Counted from the stretch's first letter, positions 18,543 through 26,649 are shown. The stretch: DNA of 64,000 nucleotides from Ruania halotolerans (GCF_021049285.1 NZ_CP088017.1:930001-994000); one strand, 5' to 3'. Made by a program: numbers and translations. The notes: generated by a model not told the origin, from the letters alone.

Positions 18543-19771
18543 AGTCCGTTTCCGAGCACCTCGGCGCCGTTCTGGAGCTGCTGCAGCCGTTGCCGCCGCT
18601 GGAGGTGGTCCTGCACGATGCCGTGGGGTGCGTCCTGGCCGAGGATGTGATCGCTCCGGCGGACCTGCCGGTAGCCGACCTTGCCGGCCGTGATGGTTAC
18701 GCGGTGATCAGCAGGGACGTGGATGGGGCCGGGCCCGAATCTGAGGTCATCCTGCGCGTGCTGGACGATGTGCGCGCCGGATCCACGGACAGTCACCGGG
18801 TGGTCACCGGAGCGGCCCTGCGGATCTCCTCGGGAGCACCGATGCCGGCAGGTGCCGATGCGGTGGTTCCGGTGGAGGAGACCGACGGCGGTCGTGCCAC
18901 CGTGCACGTGCGCCTCGGCCCTGAGGAGGGGGAGAACGTCCGCCGGCAGGCGGAGGATCTGCGCGCGGGTGAGATCGCGATCGCTGCCGGGCAGCGGATC
19001 GGTGCCCGGCAGATCGCGTTGCTGGCGGCACTCGGCCGGTCCCGGGTCGGTGTCCATCCGCGGCCACGGGTGGTGCTCGTCTCGATTGGGGACGAGCTGG
19101 TGGAGCCGGGACGACGGGCCGGTGCTGGGCAGGTCTTCGACGCGAACGGACATGCACTGGCCACGGCGGTCCAGGATGCCGGTGGATCCACCTTCCGGGT
19201 GGCGGCGGTACCGGACGAGCGATCCGGGCTGCGGGAGACCCTTGAGGACCAGCTCGTCCGTGCCGATCTGGTGATCACCACGGGCGGCTTGAGTTACGGC
19301 GGCAACGACACAGTCAAGGAAGTGGTCGGCCAGCTCGGTTCGGTGCGATTCGACAACGTGGCGATCTGGCCGGGACGGCAGTATGGCGTTGGGGTGATCG
19401 GTGGGGCTGACGAAGGTGCGCGGGAGACTCCGATCATCTGCCTGCCTGGCGATCCGGCGGCGACCCAGGTGGGATATGAGGTGTTCGTGCGACCGGCGCT
19501 CCTGGCGATGGCCGGCCACTCCGAGCGGTACCGGCCGACGGTCTCGGCTACGGTGACGCACGCATGGACCTCACCGCCCGGGCGGCGTCAGTTCGTGCCG
19601 ATCACGGTGCTCGGCAGCCCGGAGCAGGGATACCGTGCCACACCCGTGGGGGATCCGAGGCGACCGCTCGTCAGCGCACTCTCTCGTGCCAATGCGCTGG
19701 CTGTCGTTCCCGAGTCGGTCGAGGAGGTCGAGGTCGGGGCGCGCCTGCACTGCCTCGTACTGGAAAGCTGA
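18539..19771 (+). CDS. glp: MoeA/gephyrin-like protein, probably Glp of the division machinery
   Basis: A 410-residue member of the MoeA (molybdopterin molybdotransferase) family, starting at ATG 18539 inside the galU stop. Family blocks include PVADLAGRDGYAVIS, SSGAPMPAGADAVVPVEET and VVLVSIGDELVEPG, followed by TTGGLSYGGNDTVKEVV. In enzymes of molybdenum-cofactor synthesis the last block normally reads GGVSVGDYD; the acidic pair is altered here. In Corynebacterium a MoeA homologue encoded beside galU, named Glp, binds FtsZ and a membrane receptor (GlpR). The presence of rimJ and a SepX/GlpR-type gene downstream makes that role the better guess. A classical MoeA role cannot be excluded, since the window also holds a molybdenum enzyme and fdhD. 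Confidence 0.82.
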   Translation: MKSVSEHLGAVLELLQPLPPLEVVLHDAVGCVLAEDVIAPADLPVADLAGRDGYAVISRDVDGAGPESEVILRVLDDVRAGSTDSHRVVTGAALRISSGAPMPAGADAVVPVEETDGGRATVHVRLGPEEGENVRRQAEDLRAGEIAIAAGQRIGARQIALLAALGRSRVGVHPRPRVVLVSIGDELVEPGRRAGAGQVFDANGHALATAVQDAGGSTFRVAAVPDERSGLRETLEDQLVRADLVITTGGLSYGGNDTVKEVVGQLGSVRFDNVAIWPGRQYGVGVIGGADEGARETPIICLPGDPAATQVGYEVFVRPALLAMAGHSERYRPTVSATVTHAWTSPPGRRQFVPITVLGSPEQGYRATPVGDPRRPLVSALSRANALAVVPESVEEVEVGARLHCLVLES

Positions 19772-19781
19772 TGGACCACCG

Positions 19782-20348
19782 ATGGAGTTGGTGAGCCAGG
19801 GCCTGCGCCTGAGGCCGTTGCGCAGACGTGACCGGTCCGCCTGGGAGGCGCTCCGCCGTCGAAACGCTGCCTGGCTGGCGCCCTGGGAGGCGACCTCACC
19901 GGACGTGCGCCCGTACCGGCCGACCTTCGGGCAGTATGTGCGCGACCAGGCGCGTGCCGCGCGAGAGGACACCGGATACTCCTTCGTGATGGACCACCGC
20001 GGCGAACTCGTGGGGCAGGTGACCATCGCCGGGGTGACCCGTGGGTCCCTTCAAGCGGCCTCGATCGGCTACTGGATCTCTGAACATATGGCTGGACGCG
20101 GGATCACGCCACTGGCCGTGGCCATGGCTGCGGACTACTGCTGGTTCAGCCTGCGGTTGCATCGCGTGGAGATCAATATCCGCCCGGAGAACGCGGCAAG
20201 TCTGCGCGTGGTGGCCAAGCTCGGGTTCCGTGAGGAGGGTCTGCGCCGTGGCTATCTGCACATCCAGGGAACGTGGGCCGACCACCGCAGCTTCGCGCTG
20301 AACCGGGAAGAGGTCGGTGCCGGGTTGGTGGCAGCGCTCGCCAACTGA
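19782..20348 (+). CDS. RimJ/RimL-like GNAT N-acetyltransferase
   Basis: A 188-residue acetyltransferase of the GNAT fold. The N-terminal VSQGLRLRPLRRRDRSAWEALRR and RNAAWLAPWEATSP match RimJ-like enzymes, which acetylate protein N-termini such as ribosomal S5. The acetyl-CoA binding turn reads EHMAGRGITPLAVAMAADY, and NAASLRVVAKLGFREEG is the usual late block. It starts at ATG 19782, ten bases after the moeA-like stop. The gene keeps this position (between glp and sepX) in many actinobacteria. Its stop codon (20346-20348) lies inside a 72-base near-perfect palindrome, which probably ends the transcript. Confidence 0.92.
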   Translation: MELVSQGLRLRPLRRRDRSAWEALRRRNAAWLAPWEATSPDVRPYRPTFGQYVRDQARAAREDTGYSFVMDHRGELVGQVTIAGVTRGSLQAASIGYWISEHMAGRGITPLAVAMAADYCWFSLRLHRVEINIRPENAASLRVVAKLGFREEGLRRGYLHIQGTWADHRSFALNREEVGAGLVAALAN

Positions 20349-20412
20349 ACCCAGTTTTCGTGAGTGAACCCCCGACGGCGGGGGTTCACTCACGAGAAAT
20401 GGGTTCAGTTGG
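20341..20412. repeat. 72-bp near-perfect palindrome overlapping the rimJ stop
   Basis: The arms CCAACTGAACCCA (20341-20353) and TGGGTTCAGTTGG (20400-20412) are perfect. The inner arms (20354-20374 and 20379-20399) also pair, with one mismatch and one G-U. This gives a stem of about 34 bp with a four-base ACGG loop. The left arm begins inside the last codons of rimJ and contains its TGA. There is no T-tract on either side. It could act as a two-way terminator or mRNA-end stabiliser, or be a palindromic mobile unit. The sequence alone does not decide. Confidence 0.9.
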
Positions 20413-20480
20413 TCGTAGCCGCGGGCGACACGCCGACCGTGATGGGCCGTTCGGAGCCGATCCGGTTCTACGGTCAGAAC

Positions 20481-21404
20481 GTGGAGTTCGCCGGATGGGT
20501 CGTACTGGCGATCGCAGTGATGTTCTTCGGATATCTGCTTCCTACCGTGATCCGATCCCGACAGGTGGTGATGGATTCACGAGTGGCGGACAGATTCTCT
20601 GCGGAACTGAGGGTCTTGGCCCGATCCGGCACGAACCCCACCGAACCACTCACTATCAGCAGTAGCCGCGGATACCTGCACCGCCCGCGGACCGAGGAGG
20701 AGAACCCCATGCACTCGCCCGTCGCTCAGCGGCTCGCCGCCGCGGACATGCGCCGCGCGGCTGCAGCCCGCGCCGCGCGCGCCGCTGCCGCCAGCCGCCG
20801 TGCTGCCGCGGCGAAGCGCCGGCTGGTCCTCACTCTCATGTTGCTCGCCGCGACCATCGGGGGGTGGGCCGTAGTGGGGATGTCGACGATCAATGTCGCC
20901 GCCGGGATCGTCCCCACGGTGGCGTTCCTCGGCGTGCTTGTGCTGGGTCGCCGTGCCGCAGCCGCAGCGCGAGTGGCTGACGAGCGATGGGTGGCCGAGA
21001 TCGAACGCGCTCGCAAGGCCGACGAGACCCGGGCGGCCCGGCGAGCTGGGCCGGTACAGGAGAAGCCGTCCAGCCTGCGCATCGATATCGACCCGATGCC
21101 GATGGAGACAGCGCCCCACGTTCCGGCGACCCGCCCGGATCTTCCGACGGGCGAGGGTTGGACCCCGGTGCCGGTGCCCGCGCCGATGTACACGATGAAG
21201 CCAGCGGCACCACGCCGGGAGAATGCTCCGATCACGGCTGAAGAAGCCGCGCCCATGGCGCAGGAGATCGCCACTGCGGACGCAGCCCATGCTGCTGAGC
21301 AGGCGCAGGCGCAGGCGGACGTCGCCGGGTCAAACCGAACCGTCCCAGGGCCGTCAGTGGACCTGCAGGCGGTGCTCGAGCGGCGCCGCGCGGTGGGGCA
21401 GTAG
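20481..21404 (+). CDS. sepX: SepX/GlpR-like membrane protein
   Basis: A membrane protein of 307 residues from GTG 20481. A TM segment right at the N-terminus (EFAGWVVLAIAVMFFGYLLP) is followed by SRVADRFSAELRVLAR, a block shared with actinobacterial SepX/GlpR proteins. An Ala/Arg-rich basic helix (about residues 83-110) comes next. Two further hydrophobic segments and a long cytoplasmic tail follow, ending in VDLQAVLERRRAVGQ. The conserved gene order galU, moeA-like, rimJ, then this gene is the main support. SepX (Streptomyces) and GlpR (Corynebacterium) are membrane parts of the divisome. A leaderless start is likely, with TACGGT at 20469-20474, downstream of the palindrome. ATG 20442 is an alternative. 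Confidence 0.8.
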   Translation: MEFAGWVVLAIAVMFFGYLLPTVIRSRQVVMDSRVADRFSAELRVLARSGTNPTEPLTISSSRGYLHRPRTEEENPMHSPVAQRLAAADMRRAAAARAARAAAASRRAAAAKRRLVLTLMLLAATIGGWAVVGMSTINVAAGIVPTVAFLGVLVLGRRAAAAARVADERWVAEIERARKADETRAARRAGPVQEKPSSLRIDIDPMPMETAPHVPATRPDLPTGEGWTPVPVPAPMYTMKPAAPRRENAPITAEEAAPMAQEIATADAAHAAEQAQAQADVAGSNRTVPGPSVDLQAVLERRRAVGQ

Positions 21405-21440
21405 GCCGCCACGCGAAGTGTTATCCTGGATCCCGATCTT

Positions 21441-21516
21441 GGGGCTATGGCGCAGTTGGTAGCGCGTCTCGTTCGCAATGAGAAGGTCGGGGGTTCGAAT
21501 CCCCCTAGCTCCACCA
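21441..21516 (+). tRNA. tRNA-Ala (anticodon CGC)
   Basis: The acceptor GGGGCTA (21441-21447) pairs with TAGCTCC (21506-21512). The D-arm is GCGC/GCGC around AGTTGGTA. The anticodon loop TTCGCAA gives anticodon CGC, and the T-arm GGGGG-TTCGAAT-CCCCC is perfect. CCA is encoded at 21514-21516. A -10-like TATCCT lies at 21422-21427. Its 3' end is repeated 119 bases downstream. Confidence 0.96.
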
Positions 21517-21519
21517 AAT

Positions 21520-21560
21520 GACAGATGGGACCGGCGTGCTTTTTGCCGGTCCCATCTGTC
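21520..21560 (+). terminator. Strong hairpin after tRNA-Ala
   Basis: A perfect 16-bp stem (GACAGATGGGACCGGC at 21520-21535 with its complement at 21545-21560) around a nine-base loop that itself contains TTTTT. It begins four bases after the tRNA and is the likely transcript end. No T-tract follows the stem. Confidence 0.7.
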
Positions 21561-21618
21561 GTTACTGAAGGCAGAGTGGATTCGCCGAGCCTCCCGCAGC
21601 GGAGCGAGGAGAGGCGGT

Positions 21619-21635
21619 TCCCCCTAGCTCCACCA
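21619..21635 (+). repeat. 17-bp direct copy of the tRNA-Ala 3' end (att-like)
   Basis: TCCCCCTAGCTCCACCA at 21619-21635 repeats exactly the last 17 bases of tRNA-Ala (21500-21516). Site-specific integrases often use tRNA 3' ends and leave such a copy behind. The distance is only 119 bases and no integrase gene is visible, so it would be a remnant or a docking site. Confidence 0.7.
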
Positions 21636-22134
21636 GACGTAATCGGCTCCGTTGCTGGCGGAAGTCAGAGACGGGGCCGAGCTGCGTTCACGGTATGGCT
21701 CCGGTTGGAGGCCAACTTGGAGTTCGGGGGTCGTGAAGGGTCATGCAACCGGCTGACGAAGCACCGTGCCAGTGCGCTGAGCACGAGGTGAGGTGGTGGC
21801 GAGGGCACCCGATCGCGGGGCGTTCACGGCGTATGGCGGAGCGGACCTGGAAGGTCTGCGGCGCCGCGTGGTACGTGTGCCGGGCGCGGGCGGATGGTCG
21901 TGTACTGCGGGAGTCATGCGTGGGTTCTCGCACACTCGGCAGCGGTGGTGATCCGCAAGGTGGCTCATCACGACAGGTGAGCTCCACCCATCGGCTGATG
22001 GCATTGTCCTACGCAGGGGTGACGCCAACGGCATGCGGGCAGGGCAGCATGATTCATGCACGCTGGTGACCACGCACCGCCACACACTCTGCGGCTGCGT
22101 GGCCCGGCAGACGACGGCGAATACGAGTGGGGGA
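21636..22134. other. About 500 bases without a convincing gene
   Basis: Open frames exist on both strands here (for example 21743-22069 plus and 21741-22259 minus). They are rich in Arg, Cys and Pro, have no ribosome sites and match no family I know. I see no clear gene, RNA or repeat. It may be decayed sequence left between the tRNA-proximal repeat and the lipoprotein gene. Confidence 0.5.
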
Positions 22135-22137
22135 ATG

Positions 22138-22584
22138 ATGCACGGTTTCATCGGCACCAGGAGGAACTCTTCGAGGGCACCGGAGAGGTTCGTGACGCAC
22201 GGACTGGTAGCCGCAGCCGGACTGGCCGCCGCGTTCAGTCTGGGCGGGTGTGGCAGCATGGAAAGTTCATCTGCGCTGACCTATGAGGCCGAAGTGGTGT
22301 CCGGCGGAGGCGACGGCGCCGTCCTGCGCGTTGAGTACATCACGCGGCAGACGGGCCTGAGTGAGCAGCAGACCACCGGCGCCACGGTCTCTGCCAGCGA
22401 GGCGACCCCCGCGACCTTCGAGACCCTGGCACTCGCAGATGACGAGGTGTCCATCTCCGTCGGTGGTGTTCCCGATGCTGTCCTACGCTGCGCCGTCGTG
22501 CAGGACGGATCCATCGTGCTTGAGGAGCAGGAGTCGTCTGCGCCGGGTGAGGCAGTGACCTGTACCGCCAGCGTGGACGGCTGA
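22138..22584 (+). CDS. Putative MmpS-like lipoprotein
   Basis: A 148-residue secreted protein starting at ATG 22138 (or the adjacent ATG 22135) after GGGGG. The signal sequence LVAAAGLAAAFSLGGCGS has a lipobox, with lipid attachment expected at the Cys of LGGC. The mature part is a beta-rich domain whose end (LRCAVVQDGSIVLEEQ and AVTCTASVDG) has the two-Cys pattern of MmpS/fibronectin-like accessory proteins. MmpS partners of MmpL exporters are known, but no MmpL lies nearby, and the similarity is weak. Function unknown. It is the first gene after the tRNA-Ala repeat. Confidence 0.6.
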   Translation: MHGFIGTRRNSSRAPERFVTHGLVAAAGLAAAFSLGGCGSMESSSALTYEAEVVSGGGDGAVLRVEYITRQTGLSEQQTTGATVSASEATPATFETLALADDEVSISVGGVPDAVLRCAVVQDGSIVLEEQESSAPGEAVTCTASVDG

Positions 22585-22739
22585 GCAAAGAGCGCGCACC
22601 ACGACGAACTGGGGCGCGGTGGTGGTCGAGCCAGGCGAGGATTCGCGGGTCTCCCCGCGGGCAGCCAGGAGAGACGGGCGGACGGCAGCGTTGGAAGAGA
22701 GTTGACTGCGACGCTACGTCGTAGTTGAGACTAGGGAGC

Positions 22740-23594
22740 ATGACGCAGCGGGCTCGTTGGCTCCGCAGGGTCCATCGAGGACATGCGGGCCTCACTCTTG
22801 CCATGGTGATCGCTTTGCTCGCATTGAATCTTGCGGGTGTACTCCCCGGCTCCACAGCGTGGCGTCTGTTTCTGACAATCGAAATACCACTGCTCCTGGT
22901 GCTCGTTTTCATTACCGCCTTCCGGCTGAACCACGTCGCTCGTACGAAATCAGAAACGAATGCGGGTTTCCTCGATCGGCTTGCGTCGGAAGAGCCGTTG
23001 CTGCGTGGTGCGGTCGCTGAACTTCGGGCTTTCGCGAGTTTGTTCCTGCTCGCGAGCGGCAAGCGACGGGTCACGGCTGATGCACGGCCGTTCGGGTACA
23101 CGCGCGGCACGATGACGTTCCCGGCCGTGATGATCGCCGTGAGTCTGGTAGAACTCGTCGTGGTGCACTTTCTCGTCCCGTGGCCATGGCTGCAAATCGT
23201 GTTGATCATCCTCACGATCTGGAGCGTGCTGTTCGTGCTTGGCCATCTGGCGTCTCGCGTGGTCCACCCGCACTTCGTGAAGGAGGGTGCTCTGCACCTG
23301 CGATGGGGGCACTCGACGGTGCTCGTCACTCCTCTGACCAATATTCTCGTGGCGAAGCAACACGCGAATCATGCGCATACGCAACCACACATCGACGATG
23401 AGCAGCTGATCCTCACGGCGTTCCAGAGCACCAACGTACTCATCAAGTTCAGCGAGCCAGTCCGTGCCGCGGCTCCGATACCGCCCAGGCACCTGCCCGC
23501 CGACTTCCATGCTTCCGAAGTGCAACTCCATATCGACGAACCTGACTCATTTCTGGCAGCACTGGGGCACGTACCTGATTCGACGACGACATGA
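22740..23594 (+). CDS. Membrane protein of unknown function, first gene of a MerR operon
   Basis: A 284-residue protein with about four membrane segments. Two lie near the N-terminus (AGLTLAMVIALLALNLAGVL, LFLTIEIPLLLVLVFITAF), and a closely spaced pair lies in the middle (TFPAVMIAVSLVELVVVHFL and WLQIVLIILTIWSVLFVLGH). The cytoplasmic C-terminal 120 residues contain a His-rich stretch (KQHANHAHTQPHIDDEQ) that could bind metal. I do not recognise the family. The ATG 22740 closely follows GGGAG; TTG 22725 is possible. It overlaps the MerR gene by four bases. Codon third positions are clearly less GC-rich than in the neighbours, which suggests transfer. A dyad CTACGTCGTAG lies just upstream. 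Confidence 0.75.
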   Translation: MTQRARWLRRVHRGHAGLTLAMVIALLALNLAGVLPGSTAWRLFLTIEIPLLLVLVFITAFRLNHVARTKSETNAGFLDRLASEEPLLRGAVAELRAFASLFLLASGKRRVTADARPFGYTRGTMTFPAVMIAVSLVELVVVHFLVPWPWLQIVLIILTIWSVLFVLGHLASRVVHPHFVKEGALHLRWGHSTVLVTPLTNILVAKQHANHAHTQPHIDDEQLILTAFQSTNVLIKFSEPVRAAAPIPPRHLPADFHASEVQLHIDEPDSFLAALGHVPDSTTT

Positions 23595-24385
23595 GCCAAC
23601 AAGCGGGAATGCTGGGCGAGGGCGACGAGGCGTCATCGAGCGACCTCGTGCTGCGCAGTCATGACCTGGCCAACCTTGCAGGAACGACCCCGCGGGCGTT
23701 GCGCCACTATCACGCAATCGGGTTGCTCCCCGACGTGCCCCGTGACGCGAACGGGTACCGACGTTACAGTGTTGACGACTTGGTCACGCTTCTGCGGATT
23801 CGGCAGCTGGCGGCGAGCGGCGTGCCGCTGCGCAAGATCGCGGGGATCCTCGATCAGGACGACCTGAACCAGGCAGAACTCTTTGCGAGGCTCGACCGGG
23901 AACTGGAAGAGCACGTAGAACGCATTGAGGCGCAGCGGCGAACTTTGGCGCAGTTGTCCAAGCTCGCGCTGCGACCGGGTCGATATTCGGACTCAGCGCA
24001 CCCCACAAGAACGCAGAGACTCGATCAGGACGTGTGGACGCTACTCACCACCAGCGGTGAGGTCGATGCGGATACTGCGGAGACAGTGCTTGACGCGCTG
24101 GATTCAACCGCGTTGGCCGAACAGGGCGCCTGGTACCAGGAGTTCGAACGCCTTGAAGGGCACACCCGCATCGATGCAGCAAGTGCCACGCGGCTCGCGC
24201 ATCGCATCGCGGAGTTCGCTCATGCTGTCTGGGAAGCAGCAGGACGTGCTCCAGCCGGCGACGGCCCGCCGATCATGGCGATGGTTGAGCAGATGCAGGC
24301 ACAGACACTCAGCCCAGCACAACAAGACGTCTGGGCACGATTCCTCTCCATCATCGGGCGCCGTCAGCGCGGCGTGGGGCGGTAG
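23591..24385 (+). CDS. MerR-family transcriptional regulator
   Basis: A 264-residue regulator whose ATG overlaps the stop of the membrane protein gene. After a 20-residue lead, the MerR winged helix reads LRSHDLANLAGTTPRALRHYHAIGLLP and DANGYRRYSVDDLVTLLRIRQLAASGVPL. A coiled helix (about residues 95-120) follows. The C-terminal 140 residues form a helical domain without obvious metal cysteines, so the inducer is more likely organic than a metal. It probably controls its own operon; the dyad CTACGTCGTAG upstream of 22740 is a candidate site. Its last 22 bases overlap the convergent reductase gene. Confidence 0.9.
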   Translation: MSQQAGMLGEGDEASSSDLVLRSHDLANLAGTTPRALRHYHAIGLLPDVPRDANGYRRYSVDDLVTLLRIRQLAASGVPLRKIAGILDQDDLNQAELFARLDRELEEHVERIEAQRRTLAQLSKLALRPGRYSDSAHPTRTQRLDQDVWTLLTTSGEVDADTAETVLDALDSTALAEQGAWYQEFERLEGHTRIDAASATRLAHRIAEFAHAVWEAAGRAPAGDGPPIMAMVEQMQAQTLSPAQQDVWARFLSIIGRRQRGVGR

Positions 24386-24942
24386 ACGAGTTCCTGGGTG
24401 TGCCCGTCCAGCGTCCGGCTATCGAGCAACTCGAGGTGGAAGTCGGCGGCGCCGCGCAGGATCGGACTGGTTCCGGTCTGGCCTGAGATGACGGGGAAGA
24501 TCGTCACATGCAGTCGGTCGACGAGTCCGGCGGCCATCAGGGTGCGGTTCAACGAGAGACTGGCCTGCGAGCGCAGTGGCACATCCGACTCCTCCTTGAG
24601 CCGGGTGACGATGTCTACGGCGTCACCGCTGACGATGGTCGCGTCCGGCCAGCCAAGCGTGTCGTGCAAAGTGGAGGAGATCACCGTAGCCGGCGCGCGC
24701 ATCGTCAGCAGATTCCACTCATCGAGCGCATTCGGATCGATGCCGGACGTCATGATCTCCGCCATCTCCCGGAACGTGGTGGCCCCGTAGACCATCCGCT
24801 GCGCGTTGGTGAAGATCGCGGCGCGAGCCTCGAGCAGCTCGGGACCCTGCTTGCTCCAGTATCCGCCCCAGTCGGCCCCCTCGGCATACGAGCCGTAGCC
24901 GTCAAGGGTGGAGAACACGTCCCAGGTGTACTCAGCAGTCAT
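24364..24942 (-). CDS. Dihydrofolate reductase-family (RibD C-terminal) protein
   Basis: A 192-residue reductase-like protein of the RibD_C/DHFR fold. The start YTWDVFSTLDGYGSYA, the MVYGATTFREMAEIM segment, the VISSTL strand and VDRLHVTIFPVISGQT are hallmarks of the yyaP/ywjB group, which use NADPH on unknown substrates. The ATG at 24942 follows the strong site AGGAGG. It runs convergent to the MerR gene with an overlap of 22 bases at their 3' ends. Genuine folate reduction is unlikely for this group. Confidence 0.88.
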   Translation of the reverse strand: MTAEYTWDVFSTLDGYGSYAEGADWGGYWSKQGPELLEARAAIFTNAQRMVYGATTFREMAEIMTSGIDPNALDEWNLLTMRAPATVISSTLHDTLGWPDATIVSGDAVDIVTRLKEESDVPLRSQASLSLNRTLMAAGLVDRLHVTIFPVISGQTGTSPILRGAADFHLELLDSRTLDGHTQELVYRPTPR

Positions 24943-25411
24943 CGTGGTTCCTCCTGTGTGACGCCTCGGCGTCGCGAGTCCGCAGCTTCATCGGCGCAGG
25001 CTCAGCCTAGGTACCCGCGCTTGCCGCGGTCAGTGCCAGAGGTCACTCCACCGGCCGACGCGGGGTCAGCGGGTCCGTTCGTGCGCGTCGATCGGGCCAC
25101 TGTTCACCAACCGGTCGTTGAGTCTGGGTGAGCGTCGCAGGAGGCGCCAACATTGATCGTCCGGAGGCGGCGGCAGCCCCGCTCCTTGGCATGGCCATTT
25201 CTGTCTTCTCCCGATACCGCATGGGTCCACGAAAGGGTCGAGTGCAGGTCCGTCACGCGGCCGACCACGCAAATCGCACTATTGCCGTCGCTACGACGGG
25301 CCCGCCTGCAGGGAGCTAGGCGCCGAGCGTGAATGTCGAGAACGCGACGGTGGCTCCGTCCCAGGAGCATCAGCGGCCCCATCGGGCCACACGGCAAGGA
25401 GGAGAATCGTC
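24943..25411. other. 470 bases without a recognisable gene
   Basis: Between the reductase and VOC starts I find no frame with a ribosome site and family features, no tRNA and no strong hairpin. Short open frames on both strands look like noise. The stretch 25128-25320 is less GC-rich in places and may be a decayed gene. The final 30 bases hold the ribosome site of the VOC gene. Confidence 0.45.
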
Positions 25412-25852
25412 ATGACGCTTCAACGAATGGATCACGTGGGCGTCGTCGTCGATGACCTCGAGGCAGCGATCGCCTTCTTCATCGAGCTCGGAATGGAACT
25501 GGAAGGCCAGGCGCCGATCGAGGGGCCGTGGGTGGACCAGGTCAACGCGCTGGACGACGTCCGAGTCGACATTGCGATGATGCGGACCCCGGACGGCAAC
25601 AGTCGGCTCGAACTGACGAGGTTCCGCACTCCCGCGGTGATCAGCACTGATCCACCTGACGCTCTCGGAAACACGCTGGGACTACGGAGCATCATGTTCG
25701 CCGTCGACGACCTCGACGCCACCCTCGCCGACCTGCGGCGCCATGGCGCGGAACTTGTGGGAGCGGTGGCGCAGTACGAGAACAGCCATCGGCTCTGCTA
25801 CCTCCGTGGCCCCGCGGGGATCATCGTCGCGCTAGCCGAGCAACTCACCTGA
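25412..25852 (+). CDS. VOC-family (glyoxalase/bleomycin-resistance-like) protein
   Basis: A 146-residue metal-binding-fold protein with two beta-alpha-beta-beta-beta units. His9 in QRMDHVGVVVDD, a Glu in SRLELTRF, and late RLCYLRGPAGIIVALAEQL supply the usual positions for metal ligands. Such proteins may isomerise, cleave or sequester small molecules; the substrate is unknown. The start ATG 25412 follows AAGGAGGAG, a very strong ribosome site. It stands alone, convergent with the hydrolase gene. Confidence 0.9.
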   Translation: MTLQRMDHVGVVVDDLEAAIAFFIELGMELEGQAPIEGPWVDQVNALDDVRVDIAMMRTPDGNSRLELTRFRTPAVISTDPPDALGNTLGLRSIMFAVDDLDATLADLRRHGAELVGAVAQYENSHRLCYLRGPAGIIVALAEQLT

Positions 25853-25866
25853 CGGCAGCTCGCTGC

Positions 25867-26649
25867 CTACCGACCGAGTTCGCTGTCAGCCGACGCCGGG
25901 TTGAGGTACGGCTCGACCCAGGCAGCCGCGATCCGCGCCGCCCGCTGCGCCTGCCCGGGCTCGGTGAGCAGGTGATCTGCCCCCTCGAGCGAGACGAAAC
26001 TGCGTGGGTGGCGTGCCATACGGAAGATCTCGCTAGCGTTGTCGATGCCCACCGTGTTGTCGGTCGGCGAGTGCATGATCAGCAGCGGCCGGTCGAGTGC
26101 GGCAACCTTGTCCGTCAGATCCGCGCGGCGAACGTCCTCGACGAAGTCCCGCTTGAGCGTGAGTCCTCGCCCGCCAACCAGCCACTGCGCGCTTCCGTCT
26201 TGGCACGCCCGGTCGACGACGGCGTCGTAGTGACGTTCCACGTTGCTTGGGTCCGACGGTGCGCCGATGCTGACCACGGCGCCGACACCGGCATCCCGCC
26301 CAGCGGCGATTGCAGCCGCGCCACCCCAGGAATGCCCCACCAGAACCGAGACCGGCGTGCCGCGCTCGGCCATGAACCGGGTGGCGGCGACGGTGTCGTG
26401 GACCTTCACCGTGAACGATCCGTCACCCCAGTCGCCGTCGGAGTCGGCGAGGCCGAGTGCGTCGAAGCGAAGCGTGCCGATGCCTTCAGCCGCCAATTGC
26501 CGACAGATCCGGGCGGCTGCGGGGGAGTTCTTGCCGAGGGTGAAACCGTGGACGAAGACGGCCCAGCCGCGCGCCTCTCCCTCGGGAACGTCCAGCAGTC
26601 CTGCGAGCAGCGGACCCGTCGAGCTCGCGAAACGCACCCGCTCCGCCAT
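25867..26649 (-). CDS. Alpha/beta hydrolase (OsmC-hydrolase type)
   Basis: A 260-residue serine hydrolase-like protein. The oxyanion block AVFVHGFTLGKNSPAA is followed by the nucleophile elbow VLVGHSWGGAAAI. The acid lies near LLIMHSPTDNTVGI and the His near LEGADHLLTEPGQA. This set resembles hydrolases that are often fused or linked to OsmC proteins, but no OsmC domain follows. The ATG at 26649 is favoured over ATG 26655 because GGAGGG sits six bases upstream of the former. The longer open frame up to 26838 lacks family support. Substrate unknown. Confidence 0.88.
   Translation of the reverse strand: MAERVRFASSTGPLLAGLLDVPEGEARGWAVFVHGFTLGKNSPAAARICRQLAAEGIGTLRFDALGLADSDGDWGDGSFTVKVHDTVAATRFMAERGTPVSVLVGHSWGGAAAIAAGRDAGVGAVVSIGAPSDPSNVERHYDAVVDRACQDGSAQWLVGGRGLTLKRDFVEDVRRADLTDKVAALDRPLLIMHSPTDNTVGIDNASEIFRMARHPRSFVSLEGADHLLTEPGQAQRAARIAAAWVEPYLNPASADSELGR

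Noticed and set aside
21743-22259. Open frames on both strands after the tRNA-Ala repeat
   Set aside because: No ribosome site, odd composition (many Cys, Arg, Trp) and no recognisable family.
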